64,000 bases of DNA from Paenibacillus gyeongsangnamensis (GCF_027533625.1 NZ_JAQAGZ010000001.1:186001-250000), one strand, 5' to 3'. Shown: positions 1-7,264, numbered from the stretch's first letter. Notes: generated by a model not told the origin, from the sequence alone. Numbers and translations: made by a program.

Positions 1-1021
1 GCGATTGGAACCAAGCAGGCGAAATATGAATTCCCGCATAATCCAATTTGGTACGTTTATCCGCGTAATTGGCGAGGATGGTCGACCCTTGCTCTTGGAT
101 AGCCCAGAACATAACGGAAGCAATAAATAAAGGAATATAGGCGACTACTCTTGAACGCTCAGTTGCAGTAGTTTTAGGACTCCGATACATGACAATAAAG
201 TAAAGAGTCGGGATGAGAATACCCAGAATGCTTACCAGAGTCAAAAATGTTTTAAATGTAAGGGCCCCCATTGAAATGGCAACTGCAACTAAGATGGCAA
301 TCAATACGGCAACCGAGCCAATTCGGGCGAATACTTTATTTCTATCCGTCGGGGAAAGAGGATTGGCAACAAATGTACCGGCCAGACCAAGATTGTTTTT
401 CTTTGTCATAATAAACACGATTAATCCGATCAGCATCCCGACGGCGGCCAAACCGAATCCAAGATGAAAATTATACTTCATTCCTAAAGTACCGATAATT
501 AAAGGGGAAAGGAATCCCCCAAGGTTAATCCCCATATAAAAAATGCTGAATCCCGCATCGCGGCGATTGTCTTCTTCGCTATATAATTCACCGACTATGC
601 TGGAAACATTCGGCTTCAATAACCCTGTTCCAAGCACAATCACAACCATAGAAGCGAAGAGTGTAACTGCGCCTCCCGGTATGGCCAATAAGATATGGCC
701 CAACATGATCAATATTCCGCCGTAAAAAACGGCCTTTGAGGTTCCGAAAATTCGGTCGGCCAACCAGCCGCCGATCACTCCGGACATATACACCAGTGAA
801 CCGTATAAGGACATAATGGAAAGTGCCGTACTTTGAGCAATTCCGAGTCCGCCCTTAGACACTTCATAGTACATATAAAATACAAGTATGGCCCTCATGC
901 CGTAGTACGAGAAGCGCTCCCAAAATTCCGTAAAAAACAAATTAAACAAACCTCTTGGATGTCCAAAGAAACCTGTTTGAGGTACGCTTGCTACAATTTT
1001 TTGCTTATTTGAATCCGACAT
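1..1021 (-). CDS. dtpT: Peptide/proton symporter (POT/PTR2 family), 3' end beyond window
   Basis: Reading the minus strand from the ATG at 1021 gives 340 codons with no stop before the window edge, so the C-terminal third (family about 450-500 residues) is missing. The N-terminus carries the POT signature E-x-x-E-R-F-x-Y-Y-G at residues 33-42, then repeated hydrophobic helices with a charged W-L-A-D-R-I-F-G-T loop and a second family hallmark ending F-Y-M-G-I-N-L-G. These features fit proton-driven uptake of di- and tripeptides across the inner membrane. AGGAGGG precedes the ATG by a normal spacing. Family assignment is firm; the exact peptide preference cannot be read from sequence. It stands alone on this side. 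Confidence 0.93.
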   Translation of the reverse strand, partial: MSDSNKQKIVASVPQTGFFGHPRGLFNLFFTEFWERFSYYGMRAILVFYMYYEVSKGGLGIAQSTALSIMSLYGSLVYMSGVIGGWLADRIFGTSKAVFYGGILIMLGHILLAIPGGAVTLFASMVVIVLGTGLLKPNVSSIVGELYSEEDNRRDAGFSIFYMGINLGGFLSPLIIGTLGMKYNFHLGFGLAAVGMLIGLIVFIMTKKNNLGLAGTFVANPLSPTDRNKVFARIGSVAVLIAILVAVAISMGALTFKTFLTLVSILGILIPTLYFIVMYRSPKTTATERSRVVAYIPLFIASVMFWAIQEQGSTILANYADKRTKLDYAGIHISPAWFQS

Positions 1022-1266
1022 AGAGGACCCTCCTAAATATGTATCGAATAGTATTATTTTCAATAATTCAGATGCTATTCATTAAAAAAAGGCTGTAGAG
1101 GAAAGGATGAGGAATCAAGCTGTCTATAAGCAGAAACTACAGTTAAAATGAGCGTCTTTTTTGTTCAACAGCAAATAAGACTTTCGGGTGGGGTTAATGC
1201 TAGTATGAAATTGAATCAATTGGCAACGCATGCAACCTTGTTCTATGAAAAGGAGAATGATTACCG

Positions 1267-1850
1267 ATGCTTCTCAACGCATACTATTTCCGGCATCATA
1301 TGTATTCGCTCGTACCAAGGCATGTCCGCGAGGATATGGAATGGATGGCCGACGTAGGAACGAAGGCAGTTACACTCGCCGTGTTGGAGCAAGATTTATA
1401 CGCGGCCAAATGGAACATCGAGATCGTTTGCCGTGAGGCTGACCGGTTGGGATGGAAGTCCACGTCGTACCGTCCCGTTGGGGCGGATTGGTTGCCGGCG
1501 CACCGAAGGTGCCCAGCATGTTTACAGCGAGGAATCCGCAAACGTGGATTCTTAAGGAGGACGGAAGTCCGCTTTACAGCAAAGCGTCAGGTCCGGCCAG
1601 CAGTGTTCATCATCCGGAGGTTAAGCAATTTTTCCGCGAATCGTTGAAAACAATGCTTACGGAATGGCCGATCAAAGGCATCGTATGGGATGAAGTCAAA
1701 ACATTGGATGTTAAGGATTATTCACCCGAATCCGTTAAGTCATTAGGGAACGAACCGAGTATGGAGCAGTACACGGACGCGGTAAGCGACTTTTTCGACG
1801 AGATGGGTGCTTATTGTAAACAGGTTCAACCGAATGTGAAGGTCTCTTCC
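1267..1850 (+). pseudogene. Frameshifted and 3'-truncated glycosidase-like gene
   Basis: Two open frames join into one protein. Frame one (from the ATG at 1267) runs to a leucine-glycine near 1449, and the next frame continues from 1452 with a motif V-V-P-S-R-W-G-G and later G-I-V-W-D-E. One missing base near 1450-1452 explains the switch. The W-D-E motif at the end of a predicted strand resembles the catalytic-acid position of TIM-barrel glycoside hydrolases, but I cannot name a family. After about residue P-N-V-K-V-S near 1847 the reading becomes antisense to a binding-protein fragment, so the 3' end is lost. Non-functional unless the frameshift is a sequencing error, and even then truncated. 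Confidence 0.7.
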
Positions 1851-1852
1851 CG

Positions 1853-2089
1853 GGGAAGAAATTTGATGGTGACGTTCGGAAATTTAGCGCGGATCCGATC
1901 TCCGTATCGTTCGTTGAACTTATCCATCGTATCATCGAATTGCGATTTAAAAACAAGCGTAACCGGTTCCTTCATGTAATCCTCTGAAGTAGTTGTGACG
2001 GGGGCAGCCTCTTTACTGCAAGCGGCAAGAGTGGAAGCGAGAAGCATGACGGCACTCATCGGCACAATGATTTTTCTGTATTTGTCACA
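1853..2089 (-). pseudogene. Head fragment of a sugar-binding lipoprotein (ABC transporter)
   Basis: The minus strand encodes a hydrophobic signal segment, a lipobox L-A-A-C, and a mature start ending F-P-N-V-T-I-K-F-L-P. This closely matches the head of the binding protein at 56086-57396 (F-P-N-V-T-V-K-F-I-P). Homology stops at about 1853, where the reading runs antisense into the glycosidase-like pseudogene. The start is also damaged: an AGGGAGGG ribosome site at about 2098-2105 has no ATG in the correct frame after it, only a GTG at 2065 inside the signal peptide. It is a broken remnant left by a deletion. Confidence 0.7.
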
Positions 2090-2112
2090 ACGAACCCTCC
2101 CTTTTCAATAAA

Positions 2113-2126
2113 TGGTTGCGCTTTCA
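2113..2126 (-). promoter_or_regulatory. cre-like site upstream of binding-protein remnant
   Basis: On the minus strand TGAAAGCGCAACCA matches the CcpA consensus TGWAANCGNTNWCA at 12 of 14 positions. It lies just upstream of the truncated binding-protein gene, a usual location for catabolite control. The match is suggestive only. Confidence 0.35.
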
Positions 2127-2280
2127 TTTCTACTTAATTTTAGCGTAGTAAATGAACAAATTCAAACAAAATAAGTAATTATCGGTAACTTTTGTACCTG
2201 ACGACCAGGGCGGAGCGGGGACCGCGGCGGGCGGTTGCTGTCATTGAACAGACCTATTCAATCAATGGAAGGTTTGAGCG

Positions 2281-2572
2281 GTGTCAGCATTGACAAAAAT
2301 CTGTTTTGTTTCATCGTTGTCGGAATCGTCGCTGTTGTTTCGAATTGCCGGAATGGGCCAAACGTTGGTTAAATTATGTTCCGATTGCGATTATGGCGGC
2401 GTTAATAGGTCAAGAGCTATTCATTCATCATGGGAGGATTTCGTTATTTTCAAATAACCTGGAGCTATACGCAGCCATTCCCAGTTTCTTGATCGCCGTA
2501 TGGACGCGCAGTTTATTAGGAGCCGTTCTTTCAGGGGTCACGGCATTAATGGTTTTACGCTTTCTTTTTTAA
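2281..2572 (+). pseudogene. azlD: azlD remnant (branched-chain amino acid exporter small subunit)
   Basis: The last 75 codons (after L-P-E-W-A-K-R-W) read like the C-terminal two-thirds of AzlD: Y-V-P-I-A-I-M-A-A-L-I-G, then A-I-P-S-F-L-I-A-V-W-T-R-S-L. Just upstream, in another frame, the codons from 2292 give I-D-K-N-L-F-C-F-I-V-V-G, which resembles the AzlD first helix. The segment that should link the two is missing, so a deletion plus frame change broke the gene. A TGGAAGGTTTGA at 2264-2275 could be the tail of a lost azlC. AzlCD exports branched-chain amino acids in Bacillus. Called from family memory; the remnant nature is clearer than the exact ancestry. Confidence 0.55.
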
Positions 2573-2600
2573 ACGAGGCTTGCCGCGGCAAGCCCCTTTT
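2572..2600 (+). terminator. Rho-independent terminator after azlD remnant
   Basis: GGCTTGCC and GGCAAGCC pair around a GC loop and are followed by CCTTTTTT. The dispersed repeat begins four bases later. Confidence 0.8.
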
Positions 2601-2603
2601 TTA

Positions 2604-2704
2604 TTGATAAGAATTTATAAGTATTCGTAGCTTATAGCTTCGCATCAACCTTGGTAAACGCGCTGGTCCTTGTAAGACAAGGACGGCGTAGCCGTTTATC
2701 CTGG
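2604..2704 (+). repeat. Dispersed double-hairpin repeat, copy 1
   Basis: This 101-bp unit begins TTGATAAG and ends TTATCCTGG. The left half can fold (TTGAT...ATCAA enclosing ATAAG...CTTAT) and the right half folds around GTCCTTGT-AAG-ACAAGGAC flanked by AAACG...CGTTT. It is nearly identical to units at 36458, 52238, 63017 and 63119, all in the same orientation. It abuts a terminator on the left. On the right it supplies the stop codon and last two codons of the minus-strand gene at 2696-3010. Confidence 0.9.
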
Positions 2705-3010
2705 ATCCAATATATTCATGCTTTTAATATGATTTTTCGTTTCCTGCGTGCCCAATGCGTATAGTTTTTGATAAATTGCTTTTAACGCCAGATCATACCC
2801 GTCATTTGCATTGTCATGATGATAAGGGATGGCGGGAGCATGAGCACGCACGAAAGTATCTAACTCATAATCTTCCTTATCTTCAAACAGATCTTCAAGC
2901 TGCGTAATTTCTTCAGGCGTTGCCTCGATTTCCAATTCGTAAGAAGCGTCGCCCTGGTGATGCATGATGGTTCGGGATTGGACTGAAACGTAATACTTTT
3001 GCTTTTCCAT
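2696..3010 (-). CDS. Conserved small protein of unknown function, tail inside repeat
   Basis: A 104-residue soluble protein rich in Glu, Asp, His and Tyr (Y-Y-V-S-V-Q near the N-terminus, A-P-A-I-P-Y-H-H in the middle, E-T-K-N-H-I-K-S-M near the end). I recognise it as resembling a small conserved Bacillales protein without assigned chemistry, sometimes labelled hydrolase without proof. There is no signal peptide or membrane segment. The stop and the final P-G residues are encoded by the dispersed repeat, so the original C-terminus may have been replaced or slightly altered. The start follows GGAGGGATAG. It is probably co-transcribed with the small membrane protein upstream (15-bp gap). Confidence 0.7.
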   Translation of the reverse strand: MEKQKYYVSVQSRTIMHHQGDASYELEIEATPEEITQLEDLFEDKEDYELDTFVRAHAPAIPYHHDNANDGYDLALKAIYQKLYALGTQETKNHIKSMNILDPG

Positions 3011-3025
3011 TCTATCCCTCCAAAT

Positions 3026-3244
3026 TTATTTTACATAATACATCCATAGAAATCCCCCCAATAGGGCGGCGATCGGAAATGCAATGTAAACAATAATCAT
3101 TGGATTCGCCAATATCGGGTGCCTTACCGAGGTAAAATCCATTCCTTTATCAAGTGCTTTGCGTTGTTTCCGTATGACAATGAAGGAATAGATTAGAGAA
3201 AAAACACAGACACAGAAAGCCAGTCCAAGTAAACCCATTAGCAT
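3026..3244 (-). CDS. Small two-helix membrane protein, unknown function
   Basis: 72 residues with two hydrophobic segments (about residues 1-24 and 46-70) separated by a basic, hydrophilic linker (R-K-Q-R-K-A-L-D-K). It therefore looks like a hairpin membrane protein. AAAGGAGAT lies ten bases before the ATG. It sits 15 bp upstream of the 2696-3010 gene, so the two probably form a short operon. I do not recognise the family. Confidence 0.65.
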   Translation of the reverse strand: MLMGLLGLAFCVCVFSLIYSFIVIRKQRKALDKGMDFTSVRHPILANPMIIVYIAFPIAALLGGFLWMYYVK

Positions 3245-3394
3245 CGCAGTTAGGATCTCCTTTGCTCGTTTTTCCCAACAATCTTTTCATTATTAGATTG
3301 TCCTTCATTGATAAAACCAATTCCAAAAAAACTGAATTTTGAGGAGAATAAGCTCCGTCATCGTTATTCGCCGCAGTAAGTCATGCCCGTCCCG

Positions 3395-3434
3395 AAAAAA
3401 GGCGAACGCCCGGACTGCATCGGCAGCCGGGCGC
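3395..3434 (-). terminator. Terminator for the YjcZ-type gene on the minus strand
   Basis: Read on the minus strand, CGCCCGGCTGC and GCAGTCCGGGCG form a long stem with a CGAT loop. CGCC and a TTTTTT tract follow after a short gap. Confidence 0.65.
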
Positions 3435-3448
3435 TCTTGCATAACGAA

Positions 3449-3565
3449 TTAGATTACCGTTGTCCGTAAAACAATGACCAACAGAATGAAAAGAACGAGA
3501 ATGACAGCCGTTGATGTAAACAAACCGACGCAGCTACAGCCGCCGAATCCACCACCAAATCCCAT
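3449..3565 (-). CDS. YjcZ-type sporulation miniprotein
   Basis: A 38-residue protein: a Gly/Cys-rich head (M-G-F-G-G-G-F-G-G-C-S-C), then one hydrophobic helix T-S-T-A-V-I-L-V-L-F-I-L-L-V-I-V. This is the hallmark of the tiny YjcZ/BhlA-like sporulation proteins common in Bacillales, which sit in spore or forespore membranes; their function is not well known. GGGAGGATGG lies upstream of the ATG at 3565. A second copy with an almost identical helix is encoded divergently at 3829. Missed by normal length cut-offs. Confidence 0.8.
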   Translation of the reverse strand: MGFGGGFGGCSCVGLFTSTAVILVLFILLVIVLRTTVI

Positions 3566-3828
3566 AGTAACCATCCTCCCTTCCATTGTTCTAATCCATC
3601 ATATTAGCGGAGGCCGATTGTGGACTGGACGTATGTATACGAAGTGCAAATATAACGGATAGGGAGGAGTGATCCGAGAAGAGGAGGAAAATCGTCTTTT
3701 TCTGAGCATCAAAAATAGTCATAAGTACAAGCGGAATGGCTCCTATCCGTATACAATAAACTGTTGATATCACCGGATAACTGATATCACGCTGGTTTGG
3801 TGAAATTATCGCTTAAGGAGGGAAAACC

Positions 3829-3927
3829 ATGAGCTGTGCATCTTGTTTCGGCGGATTCACTTCGACGGCTGTCATTCTTGTTCTTTTCATTCTGTTGGTT
3901 ATCATCGGCCGTTCCATTCTGATCTAA
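3829..3927 (+). CDS. Second YjcZ-type sporulation miniprotein
   Basis: 32 residues (M-S-C-A-S-C-F-G-G-F, then T-S-T-A-V-I-L-V-L-F-I-L-L-V-I-I-G-R). The helix matches the neighbour at 3449-3565 almost residue for residue, including long identical stretches of DNA. The pair therefore looks like an inverted duplication. AAGGAGGGAAAACC precedes the ATG. A perfect inverted repeat follows the stop after 23 bp. Single-pass membrane peptide; a role in sporulation is inferred from the family and the adjacent GerP-like genes. Confidence 0.8.
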   Translation: MSCASCFGGFTSTAVILVLFILLVIIGRSILI

Positions 3928-3950
3928 TTGTCTGGCAATAATAAAGAAAA

Positions 3951-3980
3951 ATTAGGGGGTTGCCGCGGCAACCCCCTAAT
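3951..3980. terminator. Perfect 30-bp inverted repeat after YjcZ-type gene
   Basis: ATTAGGGGGTTGCC and its complement face each other across GC. There is no T-tract on the plus side, so it may act as a strong mRNA-end hairpin rather than a classic terminator. Confidence 0.6.
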
Positions 3981-4053
3981 CGGCTTGATCTTCAGCATCT
4001 AAGATGGGACACCGTACTAAGATCATACTTACTAAAGGCAGGGTGATGTGACA

Positions 4054-4443
4054 ATGGGACGTACCGTGATTGATACAACAGCAAGACAGTGGGTGGGCCA
4101 GCCCGTTTACATTTTACTGAAGGATGGCAATTATTATATAGGAATGGTCAAAAGGATAACCAAAAAACAAGTGATCCTTGCAGATGCAAGAAAAAGCACG
4201 CAAAAAGGCCGATCAAAGCAGCTCTCGAATGCCAAAAATGTACAAATATCGGGGTTCCTCGGTTCCATGCTTGGGGCAGGCAATGCGGGACAGCTGCCAT
4301 TCGGCGGTATAGGGGCAGGTACGCAAAGTCCCGCAAATACCGGCGGTTTTTTCGGCACGTTAGGTAAAGCCTGGCCTATGGTCAAAGTAGGGATAGGCAT
4401 GATTCAAACGATATGGCCGTTATTTAGATCATTCAAGATTTAA
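4054..4443 (+). CDS. Unknown protein with Sm/SH3-like head in spore gene cluster
   Basis: About 129 residues. Residues 10-45 (W-V-G-Q-P-V-Y-I-L-L-K-D-G, then Y-Y-I-G-M-V-K, then V-I-L-A-D-A) have the strand pattern of a small Sm-like or SH3-like barrel. A Gly/Ala/Pro-rich linker follows, then a hydrophobic tail (W-P-M-V-K-V-G-I-G-M-I-Q-T-I-W-P-L-F). A GGTGAT ribosome site six bases before the ATG at 4054 favours it over the GTG at 4048. It faces the GerP-like operon tail-to-tail with a 39-bp gap, so a spore-surface role is plausible but only by neighbourhood. Family not recognised. Confidence 0.65.
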   Translation: MGRTVIDTTARQWVGQPVYILLKDGNYYIGMVKRITKKQVILADARKSTQKGRSKQLSNAKNVQISGFLGSMLGAGNAGQLPFGGIGAGTQSPANTGGFFGTLGKAWPMVKVGIGMIQTIWPLFRSFKI

Positions 4444-4482
4444 GCGCTAAACCAAGCGAAATCCGAAGCCGGCAAAGGATTC

Positions 4483-5034
4483 TTACGAATCTTCACCGGC
4501 CTCCTTATTTTTCTGGCGTATTCGAATGTTCTTCTCGGCATTGTCGGGGTTCTCGTTGGTGCTTGCTTCGACATGGAAAGGAGCATCAATGAGATCATTG
4601 TCCATCACAAGGCTGGCAATTTGGCTTAACCGGTTGCCCCCGAGGCTTTTGCCCGTACCGTAATTCACTTTTTGGTTGCTTCTCCAGCCGAGCTGTTTGT
4701 TATCGCCCAAGTCAATCGCGGAGCCGGTGGTAACCGTATTTGCATTAACGGATTGAAATTCAACGGCGCTTTGCTGCAGCGTTTGACCGTCCTTCGATAA
4801 ATGGATATATTTTAAATCTTCCACCGATGCATCCAAGACGTCTTGATCGTATACAACATTAACGGCGTTCGTGAGTACAGCGTCATTCAGGATGCCGAAG
4901 CCTTGATTGCTCTTCGAGTAGCTGCTCCAGGCGATGGCTTGATTCGTTCCTATAAATATGCCTGAAGAATTCTCAATATTGTTCACGATCAGTTTATTAA
5001 AAATGACGCAAGCCTTCTGATTGGGCAAGCTCAA
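4483..5034 (-). CDS. GerPA/PF-like spore protein with duplicated domain
   Basis: Last gene of a five-gene minus-strand operon. It contains two copies of the same roughly 55-residue unit. Residues about 12-66 have N-K-L-I-V-N-N-I, S-S-G-I-F-I-G-T-N, K-S-N-Q-G-F-G and D-Q-D-V-L-D-A. Residues about 89-150 have S-V-N-A-N-T-V, D-L-G-D-N-K, K-V-N-Y-G-T-G and D-N-D-L-I-D-A. This pattern (N-x-V, S-x-I-x-x-G-x-N, K-x-N-x-G-x-G) is that of GerPA/GerPF, which help germinants pass the spore coat. A TTG start at 5034 is set by GGAAAGGAGG seven bases upstream. The tandem duplication is unusual for the family. The C-terminus is charged and probably disordered. Confidence 0.7.
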   Translation of the reverse strand: MSLPNQKACVIFNKLIVNNIENSSGIFIGTNQAIAWSSYSKSNQGFGILNDAVLTNAVNVVYDQDVLDASVEDLKYIHLSKDGQTLQQSAVEFQSVNANTVTTGSAIDLGDNKQLGWRSNQKVNYGTGKSLGGNRLSQIASLVMDNDLIDAPFHVEASTNENPDNAEKNIRIRQKNKEAGEDS

Positions 5035-5076
5035 GCGAAAACCTCCTTTCCTTTAAGAGGCTGTGCAGTATCGCTC

Positions 5077-5328
5077 TTACAGGGCCTGATTCTGGAGAGA
5101 AGCGGCAGGCTGGAGTTCAGTAATAGGATTATCGATAACGTCATTGTCAATCAAAGTCGTCAGGAAGCCCGCTTCGATGTTTTGTCCGAATAGCTGACCG
5201 TTCCCGAAATTCGCTTTGCCGTTTTGATTCCAGTTGGATTGGGATATCTCTCCGACCCCGATCATACTTCCTCTGTTCAATGTATTTACGTTGATCGCAC
5301 CCGCTGCGAGTGAAATAAAGACTGCCAA
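5077..5328 (-). CDS. GerPA/PF-like spore protein
   Basis: 83 residues when started at the TTG at 5328, chosen because GGGAGGTG lies five bases upstream; longer readings have no ribosome site. One GerPA/PF-type unit: I-N-V-N-T-L near residue 14, then G-S-M-I-G-V-G-E, then W-N-Q-N-G-K-A-N-F-G-N-G, ending D-N-D-V-I-D-N-P. The same D-x-D-x-I/L-D ending occurs in its neighbours. Probably secreted into or assembled on the developing spore coat by the mother cell, as known for GerP proteins. Same operon as 4483-6423. Confidence 0.7.
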   Translation of the reverse strand: MAVFISLAAGAINVNTLNRGSMIGVGEISQSNWNQNGKANFGNGQLFGQNIEAGFLTTLIDNDVIDNPITELQPAASLQNQAL

Positions 5329-5406
5329 GCTCACACCTCCCGATAAACTTATATCTGTATGGTATTCCGCCCAATTCTGAAAGTGACAACATATTTTTAG
5401 CACCTT

Positions 5407-5748
5407 TTAGCGGCTGGCGGAATGACCGGGGGATGGTGCCGAGTTACCGATTACGGGTTCCTCAGCCTGAGTCTTTTCACTCGTGGATAATACCAATTTC
5501 TTTAACCAGTCCGGAGCCTCGGAATCGGAAATGTTCAGCATATCCAGAAAATCGGAGTCGTTCAAGAGAGACCGAATCCCGGAGACCACGTTGCGGTCGC
5601 CGCTGACGGAACCGAAGCCCTGCGTTAATTTCTGGTGGCTCTCAAATCCGGTAGGCCAGTTATTGCCCATATTAATACAAGCGGCATTTTCCACTGAGCC
5701 GATGCGGATGGACCCGATTACAAATTGCGGAGACAAAAATGAAGCCAA
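5407..5748 (-). CDS. GerP-family spore protein
   Basis: 113 residues from the TTG at 5748, which follows GGAGGGGG by five bases (an upstream TTG at 5763 overlaps that ribosome site and is unlikely). The unit I-G-S-I-R-I-G-S-V, then A-C-I-N-M-G-N-N, then H-Q-K-L-T-Q-G-F-G-S-V-S-G-D-x-N is the family pattern, ending S-D-F-L-D-M. A Ser/Pro/Glu-rich tail follows. It lies between the GerPC-like gene and two further family members in one transcript. Confidence 0.7.
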   Translation of the reverse strand: MASFLSPQFVIGSIRIGSVENAACINMGNNWPTGFESHQKLTQGFGSVSGDRNVVSGIRSLLNDSDFLDMLNISDSEAPDWLKKLVLSTSEKTQAEEPVIGNSAPSPGHSASR

Positions 5749-5782
5749 AGCGGCCCCCTCCAATCGCTTGAGAAGTAACCCG

Positions 5783-6211
5783 CTATTTGGGCCTTATCCG
5801 GTAACCGGTAGGCGTAGACTGCAAGCCCGTTCCGGGAGCGGAGGACGGTTGTTCTTCGGAAAAGGAATCCGTTTCGCCGGCGGATGGCGAAGCCTGTTTT
5901 TTGCTGCGCTGCTGCTGCGTTTTCGCCAGAGGCAGGTCCGGGCCTAATGGGGTTCCGAAATTATTGCCTAAATTCAAAGAACCGCTCAAATGCTCAATAT
6001 CGAGCGCATCCAAGTGATATTCCAGCTTCTCGAGTACAGGCTGATGAATATGTACATTTTCGATGGTAATTTGGGTTGATTTCGTGGACAGGCGCTCCAG
6101 CGCCTCTTCGATATGACGGAATCGGGCGGTTAATTCTTGTATCCGGTTATCCAAGTCTCTTGCCAGCGTTTCGGGAGGGGGCTGTTTTTTCCTTTTCCAA
6201 AAGAACGGCAT
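5783..6211 (-). CDS. gerPC: GerPC-like coiled-coil spore germination protein
   Basis: 142 residues. The N-terminal basic-aromatic patch (P-F-F-W-K-R-K-K) is followed by a coiled coil (about residues 15-45: L-D-N-R-I-Q-E-L-T-A-R-F-R-H-I-E-E-A-L-E). Then comes K-L-E-Y-H-L-D-A-L-D-I-E-H-L-S-G-S-L-N-L-G, the GerPC signature. The C-terminus is Ser/Pro/Gln-rich and likely disordered. GerPC is needed for normal passage of germinants through the coat in Bacillus. The ATG at 6211 overlaps the upstream gene's TGA (TGATG), indicating translational coupling. It is shorter than typical GerPC (about 200). Confidence 0.72.
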   Translation of the reverse strand: MPFFWKRKKQPPPETLARDLDNRIQELTARFRHIEEALERLSTKSTQITIENVHIHQPVLEKLEYHLDALDIEHLSGSLNLGNNFGTPLGPDLPLAKTQQQRSKKQASPSAGETDSFSEEQPSSAPGTGLQSTPTGYRIRPK

Positions 6212-6423
6212 CACTTGTCTTTTGAAATCGTATCAAAATCATCGCCATCGTCTATTTCGGCTCTTAAGTCGGTAATCAAGCAATGGTGTCCTGTTACCGT
6301 TCCCATGCTTTGATTTTGTTTGGAATGCTGTTTAAATTTCCATTGCATATTGCTCCCTGTAAATATTCCCGATGATTTGGAAACGGTTCGCACCTGAATG
6401 TCCCGGAATTGGATGTGCATCAT
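6211..6423 (-). CDS. GerP-family small spore protein, first gene of operon
   Basis: 70 residues with one family unit: F-R-D-I-Q-V-R-T-V-S-K-S-S-G-I-F-T-G-S-N, W-K-F-K-Q-H-S-K-Q-N-Q-S-M-G, then an acidic end (D-D-G-D-D-F-D). AAGGGAG precedes the ATG at 6423. It opens the operon 6423->4483, whose other members are GerPC-like and GerPA/PF-like proteins. By analogy with gerP, expression late in the mother cell (sigma K) is expected, but I could not pick a convincing promoter. Confidence 0.65.
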   Translation of the reverse strand: MMHIQFRDIQVRTVSKSSGIFTGSNMQWKFKQHSKQNQSMGTVTGHHCLITDLRAEIDDGDDFDTISKDK

Positions 6424-6475
6424 GCGTACACTCCCTTAGATAGCTTCTTTATTAAATATATGTTTTCCATCAGCG

Positions 6476-6925
6476 TTACATATCAAGAATATCAACAGGA
6501 ATGGACTGTTGCTGCGCGTCCTGCTTGATTGGAAGCTCGATGATAAGCAAGCCGCGGCTGTACTTCGCATGAATTCCGTCCGTAGAGACGGGTCCCGGCA
6601 TCGATAAAGCGCGGCGGAAACCGCCGAAGAACCGTTCATTCAAGGAAATGCGGCTGTCGGACACGGGATAGAGACAAGGAATTTCTCCTTCCAGGACCAG
6701 TGTATGTCCTTCAATCGAAATGCGGATCTCGTCCAGCGACTCAAGTCCCGGCAGCTCCGCCAGCACAATGACTGCGGATCCGGTGTGATACATATCGATA
6801 CGAGGTCCCGTATTCGGAATCAGCCCGGCGATCTCCTGCCAGAATTCCTCACCTAAGATCTCGCTGGCTTGTTTATGGAACGCGTTCCGGTCTTTATTGG
6901 GACGATTTCTTTTGTTGTCCTCCAT
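6476..6925 (-). CDS. Small heat-shock (Hsp20/alpha-crystallin) protein, possibly spore-associated
   Basis: 149 residues from the ATG at 6925, placed by GAGGTGAGGAG; an upstream ATG at 6985 lacks a site. The alpha-crystallin domain spans about residues 45-140: P-R-I-D-M-Y, V-I-V-L-A-E-L-P-G-L, I-R-I-S-I-E-G-H-T-L-V-L-E-G-E, S-E-R-F-F-G-G-F-R-R-type strand (here N-E-R-F-F-G-G-F-R-R), and G-L-L-I-I-E-L-P. Hsp20 proteins bind unfolding proteins without ATP; in Bacillus some (CotM, CotP) are spore coat components. Adjacent GerP-like genes favour that role, but a general stress chaperone is possible. Confidence 0.85.
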   Translation of the reverse strand: MEDNKRNRPNKDRNAFHKQASEILGEEFWQEIAGLIPNTGPRIDMYHTGSAVIVLAELPGLESLDEIRISIEGHTLVLEGEIPCLYPVSDSRISLNERFFGGFRRALSMPGPVSTDGIHAKYSRGLLIIELPIKQDAQQQSIPVDILDM

Positions 6926-7040
6926 GCTCCTCACCTCTCTTGGCTCGATACATTTATATGAAGTGAGAGACGTAATATTGAACAAATCTACAATTTTTGA
7001 AGCATGAGAAACGGGTTTACAAGAAGAAGCGCGGAGCGCA

Positions 7041-7184
7041 AAGAAGTTATTTGCCTCCGCTGAATTTTTTAAGAAGATAAAGGATCGAGGAATACTCGCT
7101 TCTCCGGCGGCAACCGCGGAAAAATTAGTCGATCTGTTGGTCGGGAATCAATTTGTGCAAGGGACGGTTGTGGAAGAGCTGTAA
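7041..7184 (+). pseudogene. C-terminal remnant of a short-chain dehydrogenase
   Basis: Forty-seven codons ending at the TAA at 7182 read S-A-E-F-F-K-K-I-K-D-R-G-I-L-A-S-P, A-E-K-L-V-D-L-L and G-T-V-V-E-E-L. This resembles the last helix and strand of Bacillus benzil-reductase-type SDR proteins. No Rossmann fold, active-site Tyr-x-x-x-Lys or start is present upstream, so only the tail survives. A weak but coherent call. Confidence 0.5.
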
Positions 7185-7264
7185 CGATGCAGGCCGGATA
7201 ACATAAGGAGGGGATGCCCCATCTTACCGTCCCGGCAGGATGGGGATGATAGCCGCTGCCGAGC

